Source of the DNA: Hymenobacter sp. ISL-91
GTDB lineage: Bacteria > Bacteroidota > Bacteroidia > Cytophagales > Hymenobacteraceae
Length of the DNA: 64,000 nt
Direction of reading: 5' to 3'
NCBI RefSeq assembly: GCF_018613725.1
Contig: NZ_JAGGPS010000038.1
Coordinates: 110,770-174,769, forward strand
Below, piece by piece: positions 18,369 through 28,831 of this stretch; the stretch's first letter is position 1; the number at the start of each line of letters is the position of its first letter. The translations under genes and the position numbers were made by a program. The notes beneath the pieces were generated by a model. It ran no database searches. It was not told the origin of the DNA and saw nothing but the letters and a program-made list of their open reading frames with translations.

Positions 18369-18391
18369 AAGCCCCTGCTGCGGGCTTTCCT
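18369..18391 (+). promoter_or_regulatory. terminator-like hairpin in the copA leader
   Basis: AAAGCCC (18369-18375) pairs with GGGCTTT (18383-18389) over a seven-base loop, followed by CCTTGTCTT. It lies about 30 nt before the likely copA start, in a position where an attenuator could act. The stem is short, and no metal-binding leader RNA is recognised. Confidence 0.3.
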
Positions 18392-18418
18392 TGTCTTATC
18401 TGCCTTATCCAAACTGCC

Positions 18419-20749
18419 TTGTCTACTCCTGCTGCCACTTCCGCTGCCCCGGCCAGCACCTCGCCCGGCGCGCCTCCCCGCACCGAAACCCTCCACATCG
18501 AGGGCATGACCTGCGCCTCGTGCTCCAACTTTGTGGAGCGGGCCCTGAGCCGCACGCCCGGCGTGCTACGGGCCACCGTAAACCTGGCCGCCGAGAAAGC
18601 CACCGTCGAGTACACCCCTGGCCAGATAGACCACGCCGGGCTGAAGGCGGCCGTGGAGCAGGCCGGCTACCAGGTATTCGAGCCCCAGGCCCCGGCCGCC
18701 CCCAACGTGTTGGCGGCCGATGAGGAACTGGCTGAGCGCAAAGCCCGCACCTACCTCGACCTCAAGCGCCGCTTTCAGGTGGCGGTAGTGCTGGCCGTTA
18801 TCATCATGCCGCTGAGTATGCTGATGCTCTGGCCCGCGCTGATGGCCCGTATTTCGATGCCGGTGCTCAACTACGGACTGCTGCTGCTCACGCTGCCCGT
18901 GCTGCTGTACAGCGGCCGCGAGTTCTACGTATCGGCCTGGAACGGGCTGCGCCACCGCACGGCCAGCATGGATACGCTGATTGCCGTGGGCACCGGCGCG
19001 GCTTTCCTGTACAGCTTGGCCGCCACCGTGGCACCCGGTTTTTTCCAGCGCCAGGGCCTCGCACCCGATGTGTACTACGACACCACGGCCACCATCATTG
19101 CCCTGATTCTGCTGGGCAAAGTGCTCGAAAGCCGGGCCAAAGCCAAAACCTCGGCCGCCATCAAGGCCCTTATCGGCCTGCAGGCCAAAACGGCCCGGGT
19201 GCTGCGCGGCGGGCAGGAAGTGGATGTGCCGCTGGAGCAGGTGCGCCACGGCGACGAGGTGCTGGTGCGCCCCGGCGAGAAAGTGGCCACCGACGGCCTC
19301 ATCCTGGAAGGCCGCTCGGCCCTCGACGAATCGATGCTTACGGGCGAGAGCCTGCCGGTGGAGAAATCGGTGGGCGACCAAGTGTTTGGGGCCACCATCA
19401 ACAAAACCGGCTCCTTCCGCTTCCGCGTGAGCCAGGTGGGCACCAACACGGTACTGGCCCAGATTGTGAAGCTGGTGGAAGATGCCCAGGGCAGTCGCGC
19501 CCCCATTCAGCGACTGGCCGATAAAATCAGTGCCGTATTCGTGCCGATAGTGATTATGCTGGCCATTGCCACGTTTGTCGTGTGGTTTGCGCTGGCCCCG
19601 GCCGGGCAGCGGCTGCCGCTGGCGCTGGTCAATTTTGTGGCCGTGCTCATCATTGCCTGCCCCTGCGCGCTGGGTTTGGCCACGCCCACGGCCATTATGG
19701 TGGGTACCGGCCTGGGCGCCCGCCACGGGGTGCTCATCCGCAACGCCGAAGCTCTCGAAAAGGCGTACCAGGTGGATACCGTGCTGCTCGATAAAACCGG
19801 TACCATTACCAAAGGCGAGCCGGCCGTCACCGAGTTCATCACCGCGCCGGGCACCGCGCCGGCCGCCCTGCTGCCGCTGCTGGCGGCGGTAGAGCGCCGC
19901 AGCGAGCACCCGCTGGCCGCCGCCGTGGTGCGCTATGCCGACCTGCAGCAGCAGCAGGTCCGGACAGCCCCGGTCGAGGCCACCGATTTTGTGGCCCACG
20001 AGGGCCGGGGGGCCGGGGCCACGGTGGCCGAGCAAACCGTGCTCATCGGCAACCGCCGCCTGCTCGATGAGCACAACATTATGCTCGGCTCCGAGCTGGA
20101 GCTGGCCGCCGATGGGCTGTTGGCCCAGGCCCGCACCGTGCTGTATGCCGCCGTGGCCGGCCGGGCTGTAGCGTTGGTGGGCGTGGCCGATACCGTGCGC
20201 GACACTTCAGAAACTGCCATTCGCCAACTACAAAGCCAGGGCCTGGAAGTGGTGATGATGACCGGCGACAACCACCAGACGGCCGAAAAAGTGGCCGCCC
20301 AAGTAGGCATCAGTCGCTTTTACGCCGAAGTGCTGCCCGCCGACAAGGCCGGCAAAGTGCAGCAGCTGCAGGCCGAGGGCCGCACCGTAGCCATGGTGGG
20401 CGACGGTATAAACGACGCGCCCGCCCTGGCCCGCGCCGACCTGGGCCTGGCCATGGGCGCCGGCACCGACGTGGCCATGGAAGCGGCGGGCATCACGCTT
20501 ATGCGCTCCGACTTGCAGGGTGTGGCCACCGCCATTGCCCTCTCGCGCCAAACGGTGCGCACCATCCGCCAGAACCTGTTTTTTGCCTTCATCTACAACG
20601 CGCTGGGCATCCCCATTGCGGCGGGCCTGCTCTACCCCTTCACGGGCTGGCTGCTCTCGCCCATGCTGGCCGCCGCCGCCATGGCCTTAAGCTCGGTGTC
20701 GGTGCTCACCAATTCGCTGCGGCTGCGGGGTTTTTCAATTGAAAAATAA
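18419..20749 (+). CDS. copA: Cu+-exporting P1B-type ATPase
   Basis: A copper pump of 776 residues if TTG 18419 is used. The frame is open back to ATG 18134, but the extra 95 residues look non-coding and contain a hairpin. No in-frame ATG lies between 18134 and the HMA domain, so the start is not settled. An N-terminal HMA domain has GMTCASC with Cys32 and Cys35. About eight TM segments follow, with TGES, the CPC motif at Cys414-Cys416 in [20 protein letters not shown], phospho-Asp458 in [11 protein letters not shown], the [12 protein letters not shown] hinge, and TM7/8 signatures [11 protein letters not shown] and [15 protein letters not shown] typical of Cu+ pumps. A cupredoxin gene starts 8 bp after the stop. 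Confidence 0.9.
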   Translation: MSTPAATSAAPASTSPGAPPRTETLHIEGMTCASCSNFVERALSRTPGVLRATVNLAAEKATVEYTPGQIDHAGLKAAVEQAGYQVFEPQAPAAPNVLAADEELAERKARTYLDLKRRFQVAVVLAVIIMPLSMLMLWPALMARISMPVLNYGLLLLTLPVLLYSGREFYVSAWNGLRHRTASMDTLIAVGTGAAFLYSLAATVAPGFFQRQGLAPDVYYDTTATIIALILLGKVLESRAKAKTSAAIKALIGLQAKTARVLRGGQEVDVPLEQVRHGDEVLVRPGEKVATDGLILEGRSALDESMLTGESLPVEKSVGDQVFGATINKTGSFRFRVSQVGTNTVLAQIVKLVEDAQGSRAPIQRLADKISAVFVPIVIMLAIATFVVWFALAPAGQRLPLALVNFVAVLIIACPCALGLATPTAIMVGTGLGARHGVLIRNAEALEKAYQVDTVLLDKTGTITKGEPAVTEFITAPGTAPAALLPLLAAVERRSEHPLAAAVVRYADLQQQQVRTAPVEATDFVAHEGRGAGATVAEQTVLIGNRRLLDEHNIMLGSELELAADGLLAQARTVLYAAVAGRAVALVGVADTVRDTSETAIRQLQSQGLEVVMMTGDNHQTAEKVAAQVGISRFYAEVLPADKAGKVQQLQAEGRTVAMVGDGINDAPALARADLGLAMGAGTDVAMEAAGITLMRSDLQGVATAIALSRQTVRTIRQNLFFAFIYNALGIPIAAGLLYPFTGWLLSPMLAAAAMALSSVSVLTNSLRLRGFSIEK

Positions 20750-20757
20750 AAGTAAAA

Positions 20758-21135
20758 ATGGATGCTTCTCAAATCATTGTTACGCTGCTCGGTACGGGCC
20801 TGATTGGCTTTGTGGGGTGGTTTTTCTTTGCGGCCCCGCACCGGGTGGCTACGGCCGTAGCGGATGGCGGCGGGGTGCAGCAGGTGGCTATTCAGGTGCA
20901 GGGCGGCTACTCGCCCGATGTGATTGAGGTGGCCCTGGGTCAGCCGGTGCAGCTCCACTTCTACCGCAACGAAACGGCCGGCTGCTCGGAGGAGCTGTTG
21001 CTGCCCGACTTTGGCATCCGGCGCGAACTACCGGCTTTCCAGACCACCACCGTGGAGTTGCGGCCCGATAAGCCGGGCACCTACCCATTTACCTGCGGCA
21101 TGGGGATGCTGCGCGGCAGCCTGCTAGTGCGGTAG
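20758..21135 (+). CDS. membrane-anchored cupredoxin-like protein
   Basis: A 125-residue protein starting 8 bp after copA, so probably one transcript. Residues 5-25 form a TM anchor (IIVTLLGTGLIGFVGWFFF). The rest (about 40-125) is a cupredoxin_1-type fold: VAIQVQGGYSPDVIEVALGQPVQLHFYRNE. Cys76, and the loop TCGMGM with Cys113, Met115 and Met117, are likely copper ligands. Unlike blue copper proteins there is no histidine ligand in the C-terminal loop. Similar domains occur fused to or beside CopA in other bacteria. Its likely role is to receive or buffer copper at the outer face of the membrane. Confidence 0.85.
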   Translation: MDASQIIVTLLGTGLIGFVGWFFFAAPHRVATAVADGGGVQQVAIQVQGGYSPDVIEVALGQPVQLHFYRNETAGCSEELLLPDFGIRRELPAFQTTTVELRPDKPGTYPFTCGMGMLRGSLLVR

Positions 21136-21203
21136 CGCGGCGGCCCGTTGCCGGGTATCTGCCGCTTGCCACACCCTCGCTCCACACTAAACCCACCCCT
21201 CCG

Positions 21204-21761
21204 ATGACGTATAAAACCCTGCTTTACCAAGTGCCGATATTGATACTTAGCCTGCTTTCCCTCGCCGGCCGGCCGCCCGCAGCACTGGGGGCGCCCACTC
21301 AGCAGCCCCCTCTGCCGGCCGGCCCGAGCCGGCCCGATATACCGCCAACGACAGGCGTTTTGCGGCTGGTAACGGCCGACGGTCGGCCGGTTGATTTAAA
21401 CAGGTTCCGGGGCAAGGCCGTGTTCGTGAACCTGTGGGCTACCTGGTGCGCGCCCTGCCGGGTGGAGATGCCCGGTATCGAGGCCCTGGCTGCGCGCACG
21501 GATACCAGCAAAGTGGCGTTTGTGCTGATTTCACTGGACAAAAATCCGGATAAAGCCCTCAAATTCATGCAGCGCCAGGGGTTCCGGCTGCCCGTGTACT
21601 TCCCGGCCGCGCCCCTACCCCCGCCCTTCAACTCGACAACAATTCCCAATACCGTTATTCTGAGCCCCAGCGGGCAGGTGGCGGCCCGTTACGAAGGCTT
21701 GGTCGAATACAACACGCCCGAATTCAGGGAGGCCCTGGAAAAGCTGGCGGCGCAGCCATAA
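21204..21761 (+). CDS. TlpA/ResA-like thioredoxin-fold protein
   Basis: A 185-residue exported protein. A signal peptide or anchor covers residues 1-30 (LILSLLSLAGRPPAALGA), followed by a Pro-rich linker. The AhpC-TSA/Redoxin domain (about 50-185) carries the active site WCAPC with Cys82 and Cys85 in LWATWCAPCRVEMPGIEAL, plus the cis-Pro region TIPNTVILSPSG. Members reduce periplasmic disulfides, for example during cytochrome c or Cu-centre maturation. It follows the cupredoxin gene by 68 bp, so it may belong to the copper operon. Confidence 0.9.
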   Translation: MTYKTLLYQVPILILSLLSLAGRPPAALGAPTQQPPLPAGPSRPDIPPTTGVLRLVTADGRPVDLNRFRGKAVFVNLWATWCAPCRVEMPGIEALAARTDTSKVAFVLISLDKNPDKALKFMQRQGFRLPVYFPAAPLPPPFNSTTIPNTVILSPSGQVAARYEGLVEYNTPEFREALEKLAAQP

Positions 21762-21914
21762 GCTGCGGCAAAGTGGTTTACAGCGCTTTTGGGGTGTAAT
21801 TGGAGTGCTAGAGCAGCCTGCTGCATCCGGTTGTGGGTGAAGGGCTTACTCTGGCTCATTTTTTGGCTTTAGCGGCAGGACAGCTCCTAATTAGGATAAT
21901 ACTGGCAGGAAACT

Positions 21915-21922
21915 TACCTTTC
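21915..21922 (+). promoter_or_regulatory. TACCTTTC box 3 nt before kinase start
   Basis: TACCTTTC is followed by CTC and then ATG 21926. It resembles the box before 14343 and predicts a leaderless transcript if used. Confidence 0.4.
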
Positions 21923-21925
21923 CTC

Positions 21926-23977
21926 ATGCTCCGTTCTCTGCTATGGACTTTTCTGCTGACAGGCCTGCTGTTGCGGCCGGTAGCCGGACAGGCGCAGAGC
22001 CCGCAGACGCTGCCGTTGCAGCAGGCCCTGGCCCGCGCCTCTACCGACACGGCCCGCGTGCTGCTGCTGGCCGATTTGGCCGCTACGTTCCGCTACTCGC
22101 GCTTCGACTCGGTGAGCTTTTATGCCCGGCAGGGCCTGCGCCTGGCCCGCCGGCTGGGCTATACCAAGGGTGAGGGACGTTGCCTGTCGCGGCTGGCCAT
22201 TCTGCCCGGCGAGCGGGGCAACCTGCCGGAGGCGCTGCGCCTGAACCTGGCCGCCCTGCACCTCAACCAGGAAAGCCACGACCTGGAAGGGACTGCCCGC
22301 ACGCTCAACCAAACCGGGCTGCTGTATTTCGCCCTCGACGACTACCGGCCCTCGTTGCGGTACTCGCTGCGGGCGCTGGACAGCTACCGGCAGGCCGGCA
22401 CCACCGATACGTCGCAGCTCATCAGCGTAATTGCCAACCTGGGCGCCAGCTACGAAGGCCTGCGCCGCTACGATTCGGCCGCCTTTTACCTCAACAAGGC
22501 CTGGCAGCTGACGGCCCGCCACCGCCCCCGGGCCTGGAGCTGCTGGGGCAACCCCGCCCCGTATGTACTGCGCGAGCTGGGCCTGCTGCAACTGGCCCAG
22601 GGACACCCGCAGGCCGCCCGCGCCTACTACCGGCGCAGTGCCCAGGCGGCCGCACCCGAAAACGACCTGCGCAGCGTCAGCCGGGCTTTTCAATACCTGG
22701 CCGAGCTGCATAAGCAGCAGAACCGGCCCGATTCCAGCATCTGGTATGCCCGGCGGGCGCTGGCGCTGGCCGCCAACCTGCCCTACGTGGTAGGCGTGAT
22801 GCGCAACAGCGCCCTGCTGATGGAGGCCTACGAAGCCCGCCAGCAGCCCGATAGCGCCCTGTACTACACCCACGTACTGCTGGCCGCCCAGGACAGCCTC
22901 TTCAACCCGCGGCGCATCAAGCAGCTCGATGCCATTGCCTTCAACGAGCACACCCGCTTGCTGGAGCTGGAGGCCGAACGTGGCCAGCTGCTGGCCCGCA
23001 TCCGCACGGGCGCGCTGCTGGCCGGGGCCGGGCTGCTGCTCGTGGCGCTGCTGCTGCTGTGGCACCGCCACCGCCAGCAACAGGATGCCACCCGCCGCCT
23101 CGAAGTGTTGCACCGGCAGCTCAGCCAGCAGGCCAACGAGCTAACTACCCAGCGCGACAACCTGGTGAAGACGCTGAAAGAGCTGAAGATAACGCAGGGC
23201 CAGTTGGTGTTACGCGAGAAAATGGCGTCGTTGGGCGAACTAATGGCCGGTATAGCCCACGAAATCCAGCGCCCCGTAAGCCTGCTACGGCGCTACGCCG
23301 CCGCCAGCACCGAGCTCTGCGACGAGATACGCCAGTATATAACGCAGCTGTGGCTGCCGCCCGGCCAGCAGGCGCTGGCCGATAAGCTGCTCGACTCGCT
23401 ACACCAGAACCAGGCCCATATTATGCAGTACAGCCAGCGGGCCGAGTCGGTGGTGCGCGGGATGCTGGAATACTCGCAGGGCGGCGGCGGAGCCCGTCAG
23501 CACACCGACCTCAATGCCCTGGCCGAAGAGTACCTGCGGCTGGTGTACCACGATATGCGAGCCAAAAACCGCCATTTCAGCGCCGCCCTGCTCCTCCACC
23601 CCGACCCAACCCTGGAGCGCGTGATGGTAGTGCGCCAGGATCTGGGCCGGGCGCTGGTGGGCGTGTACAGCGCCGCCCTGCAGGCCGTGGCCCAGCGCCA
23701 GTACCAGCCCGACGAAGACTATGTCCCTCAGATTGAGCTGACGACCCGCCGCACCGCGGCCAGCGTGGAAATACGGGTGCGCGACAACGGGGAAGGGCTG
23801 TCGCCCGAAACGCTGGTTACCTTGTTCCAGCGCTTTCCGGCCGGGGCCGAAACCGGCCTGAGCCTGGCCCTGAGCCACGACCTGATTACCCGCGGCCATG
23901 GCGGCACGCTCAGCGTGAGCAGCCAGCCCGGTCGCGGCACCGAGTATCTCATCGTGCTGCCGTTGCCCGTAGGATAA
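21926..23977 (+). CDS. TPR-containing sensor histidine kinase
   Basis: A 683-residue protein. ATG 21926 is preferred over 21833 because it starts a signal peptide (MLRSLLWTFLLTGLLLRPVAGQAQ). Residues about 30-345 form TPR repeats (LNLAALHLNQESHDLEGTARTLNQTGLLYFALDDY). A TM segment lies near 359-377 (GALLAGAGLLLVALLLLW), then a coiled coil and a kinase core. The H-box is LGELMAGIAHEIQRPVSLL with His445; the usual Asn-Pro after HEI is Arg-Pro here. The ATPase region has VRDNGEGLSPETLVTLFQRF and RGHGGTLSVSSQPGRGTEYLIVLP, but the G-box is thin (GAETGLSLALSHDL). Bacteroidota TPR kinases usually pair with a regulator; none is adjacent. Confidence 0.85.
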   Translation: MLRSLLWTFLLTGLLLRPVAGQAQSPQTLPLQQALARASTDTARVLLLADLAATFRYSRFDSVSFYARQGLRLARRLGYTKGEGRCLSRLAILPGERGNLPEALRLNLAALHLNQESHDLEGTARTLNQTGLLYFALDDYRPSLRYSLRALDSYRQAGTTDTSQLISVIANLGASYEGLRRYDSAAFYLNKAWQLTARHRPRAWSCWGNPAPYVLRELGLLQLAQGHPQAARAYYRRSAQAAAPENDLRSVSRAFQYLAELHKQQNRPDSSIWYARRALALAANLPYVVGVMRNSALLMEAYEARQQPDSALYYTHVLLAAQDSLFNPRRIKQLDAIAFNEHTRLLELEAERGQLLARIRTGALLAGAGLLLVALLLLWHRHRQQQDATRRLEVLHRQLSQQANELTTQRDNLVKTLKELKITQGQLVLREKMASLGELMAGIAHEIQRPVSLLRRYAAASTELCDEIRQYITQLWLPPGQQALADKLLDSLHQNQAHIMQYSQRAESVVRGMLEYSQGGGGARQHTDLNALAEEYLRLVYHDMRAKNRHFSAALLLHPDPTLERVMVVRQDLGRALVGVYSAALQAVAQRQYQPDEDYVPQIELTTRRTAASVEIRVRDNGEGLSPETLVTLFQRFPAGAETGLSLALSHDLITRGHGGTLSVSSQPGRGTEYLIVLPLPVG

Positions 23978-24353
23978 AGCCCTTTTCGGGATTTGTAGTC
24001 AAGCTTATCGACATCATGTAGCCTTTGTCCTGTTTCGCTATCGAACCAGTGTTGTATATGAAGCTGTTTTGAAAGTCAAAAGGACGTCATGCTAAGCGCA
24101 GCCGAAGCATCTCTACCGCTTCGTTGTGGTCGTTTAACGAAGCGGTAGAGATGCTTCGGCTGCGCTCAGCATGACGGTGTGATTGATTCCAGGTACTTCC
24201 TAAACAGCTTCTATCTTTGAACACGCACCCGTACAGGTTGAATTCTATTCAAAGCCCTAAGTAAAAGGCCGATTAATCAGGTAACAGAATACCATACTTT
24301 ATCGGCCGCATATTAGCCGGAGCGCAGCCTTTTTTATGGCGGATGCCCGCATG
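23978..24353. other. intergenic region with family 1 repeat
   Basis: The 376-bp gap between convergent genes contains the repeat copy C (24060-24211). The last 140 bp (24212-24353) show no gene and no clear terminator. Confidence 0.5.
24060..24211. repeat. Long inverted-repeat element, family 1 (copy C)
   Basis: A 152-bp element between the TPR kinase and CheB genes. Outer arms GAAGCTGTTTTGAAAGTC and GTACTTCCTAAACAGCTTC resemble copy A. Inside, 24086-24123 pairs with 24138-24175 with a single mismatch around a short AT-rich loop, and the core GTCATGCTAAGC..CGAAGCATCTC matches copy A apart from GCAGC in place of TTGTC. It is a distinct copy of the same family and can form a very long hairpin. 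Confidence 0.85.
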
Positions 24354-25376
24354 TTACTTTTCTGGTTCTAGGGAGGACAAGGGCCGGTCGAGGCCGTTCA
24401 ATAAAAACTCGCGCAGGCGGTTAACGTGATTTTTGAGTTCGGCAATTCGTTCGAACTGGGAGTTGCTGGTGCCGGCGCTGGTACCGGGCTGGGCGGCCAG
24501 GGTACGGAGTAGGTTTTTGCGCTCCTCCATCATGCGCAGGGCCACCCAGAGCGTTTCTTCCAGCCCCTGACGCGAATCGTCGAGCAGCGTGCCCAGGGTG
24601 AAAGCGTGGCCCGTATGGCAGCGGAAGCGCACCACATTGCCCTCATTGAGCTGCCAGAGGCTGCCGCCGCAGCCAGGGCAGGTGAAGGGCACGGGCCTGC
24701 CGAGCTGGGCCACCTCCTCGGTGTTGCCCACCACGCGCTCGGCAATGGCGGCCTCCAGCCTGATATCCTCGGGAACACTCCCTGCGGCCGGCGGGGGCGT
24801 TTCGTGTACCAGGCGGGTTAGCAGGGCACCCATTTCGGCCAGGGGAGCCACGTAGTCGACGGCAACGTTGTTGAGGGCGCTTTCGGGCATACTGGAGAAT
24901 TCGGCTTCGAGGGGGTCCTGCACCACGGCCCGGCCCCCGGCCCGCTTGATTTGGTCGAGGCCGGCCGTGCCGTCGTGCAGCAGCCCCGTCAGGACCACGC
25001 CCACCACGGCGGCCCCGTGGTAGGCGGCGGCCGAGCGGAACAGCGCATCCACGGCGGGCCGGAAGTTGTTTTCGCGCGGGCCCTTGGTTACCAGCATCTG
25101 CCCGCTCTGCACCAGCAGATGGCGGTCGGGCGGGGCCAGGTAGAGGTGGCCGGCTTCAAGCGCCTGTCCGTCGGTGGCCAGCGCGCAAACGAGGCGGGTG
25201 GCTTTTTGCAGCCGCCCGACCAAGTGGGGGCCCGAGGAGGTGGGGGCCAGGTGCTGCACGATTAGCACGGCCGCCGGCAAGCTGGCCGGCAGTTGGCTTA
25301 CCAACCGTGTGAGCGCACCCATCCCACCCGCTGAAGCACCAATAACAATCAGATAAACCGGACTTTGTAGAATCAT
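24354..25376 (-). CDS. cheB: CheB-type protein-glutamate methylesterase with zinc-finger tail
   Basis: A 340-residue protein with an N-terminal CheB methylesterase domain (about 8-185) and no receiver domain. The catalytic triad is visible: Ser15 in GASAGGMGAL, His42 in IVQHLAP, and the Asp of LTGLLHDGTAGL. A second part (about 225-300) contains a zinc-ribbon-like CPGCGG (Cys233, Cys236) and CHTGH (Cys253, His254, His257), then a helical region (MEERKNLLRTLAA). Such single-domain CheB proteins with a C-terminal zinc finger are known next to CheR-fusion genes in Bacteroidota. Divergent from the CheB-CheR gene; the start ATG 25376 is 11 bp from a hairpin. Confidence 0.85.
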   Translation of the reverse strand: MILQSPVYLIVIGASAGGMGALTRLVSQLPASLPAAVLIVQHLAPTSSGPHLVGRLQKATRLVCALATDGQALEAGHLYLAPPDRHLLVQSGQMLVTKGPRENNFRPAVDALFRSAAAYHGAAVVGVVLTGLLHDGTAGLDQIKRAGGRAVVQDPLEAEFSSMPESALNNVAVDYVAPLAEMGALLTRLVHETPPPAAGSVPEDIRLEAAIAERVVGNTEEVAQLGRPVPFTCPGCGGSLWQLNEGNVVRFRCHTGHAFTLGTLLDDSRQGLEETLWVALRMMEERKNLLRTLAAQPGTSAGTSNSQFERIAELKNHVNRLREFLLNGLDRPLSSLEPEK

Positions 25377-25386
25377 AAAAACGACT

Positions 25387-25429
25387 AAGCAGGCGCGAAG
25401 AAGCCCCCGTGGCTTCTTCGCGCCTGCTT
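25387..25429. promoter_or_regulatory. 19-bp perfect hairpin in divergent promoter region
   Basis: 25387-25405 is the exact reverse complement of 25411-25429 over a five-base loop. On the minus strand the arm ends 11 nt before the cheB ATG and is followed by a run of T (AGTCGTTTTT), resembling an attenuator. On the plus strand the CheB-CheR gene begins 175 bp downstream. A regulatory role is inferred only from position. Confidence 0.5.
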
Positions 25430-25603
25430 TGGTATACGTAGCCCCCCACCTGCCTTGTTATCGTTGAGCTCACCAAGCCCGGGCTTGCCCCCGCCCCGGC
25501 CTTAGCTACGGGCTCCTGGCCGCGAAATGCGAAACTCCTGCGGGCGCTGCTTAATTTCGGGCTTGGCCGGCCGGCTTACTGTTCCCGGCCCACGCCCGCT
25601 GCC

Positions 25604-28633
<3,030 letters not shown>

Positions 28634-28662
28634 CGAGCTGCTCATGGTGGTATCTTTATCTT

Positions 28663-28818
28663 GAAGCTGTTTAACCCACGTTGGGGAGGGCGTTGTAGGG
28701 GCGGGGCTTAGCTGCGTCCGCCGTTGAACGATTACCGTTAGGGCGGTGCGCACGGCGGGCGGGGACAACCGCAGGACAGCGCAGCTAAGCCCCGCCCCTA
28801 CCGCGCCCTTCCCGACAA
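28663..28818. repeat. composite inverted-repeat element, family 2 (copy D)
   Basis: A 156-bp element between the CheB-CheR fusion and the PAS kinase. Left part 28681-28716 (TTGGGGAGGGCG, then TAGGGGCGGGGCTTAGCTGCG) pairs with 28780-28818. The inner part contains CCGCCGTTGAACGATTACCGTT, also in the other family 2 copies. A family 1 type end (GAAGCTGTTTAA) precedes it at 28663. The next gene starts at 28832. Confidence 0.8.
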
Positions 28819-28831
28819 ACTGCGCCTGCCC

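Noticed and set aside
18134..18418. N-terminal extension of the copA frame from ATG 18134
   Set aside because: The region contains a terminator-like hairpin, has no domain, and lies in the divergent promoter of the HMA gene. The TTG start at 18419 is more plausible, though not proven.
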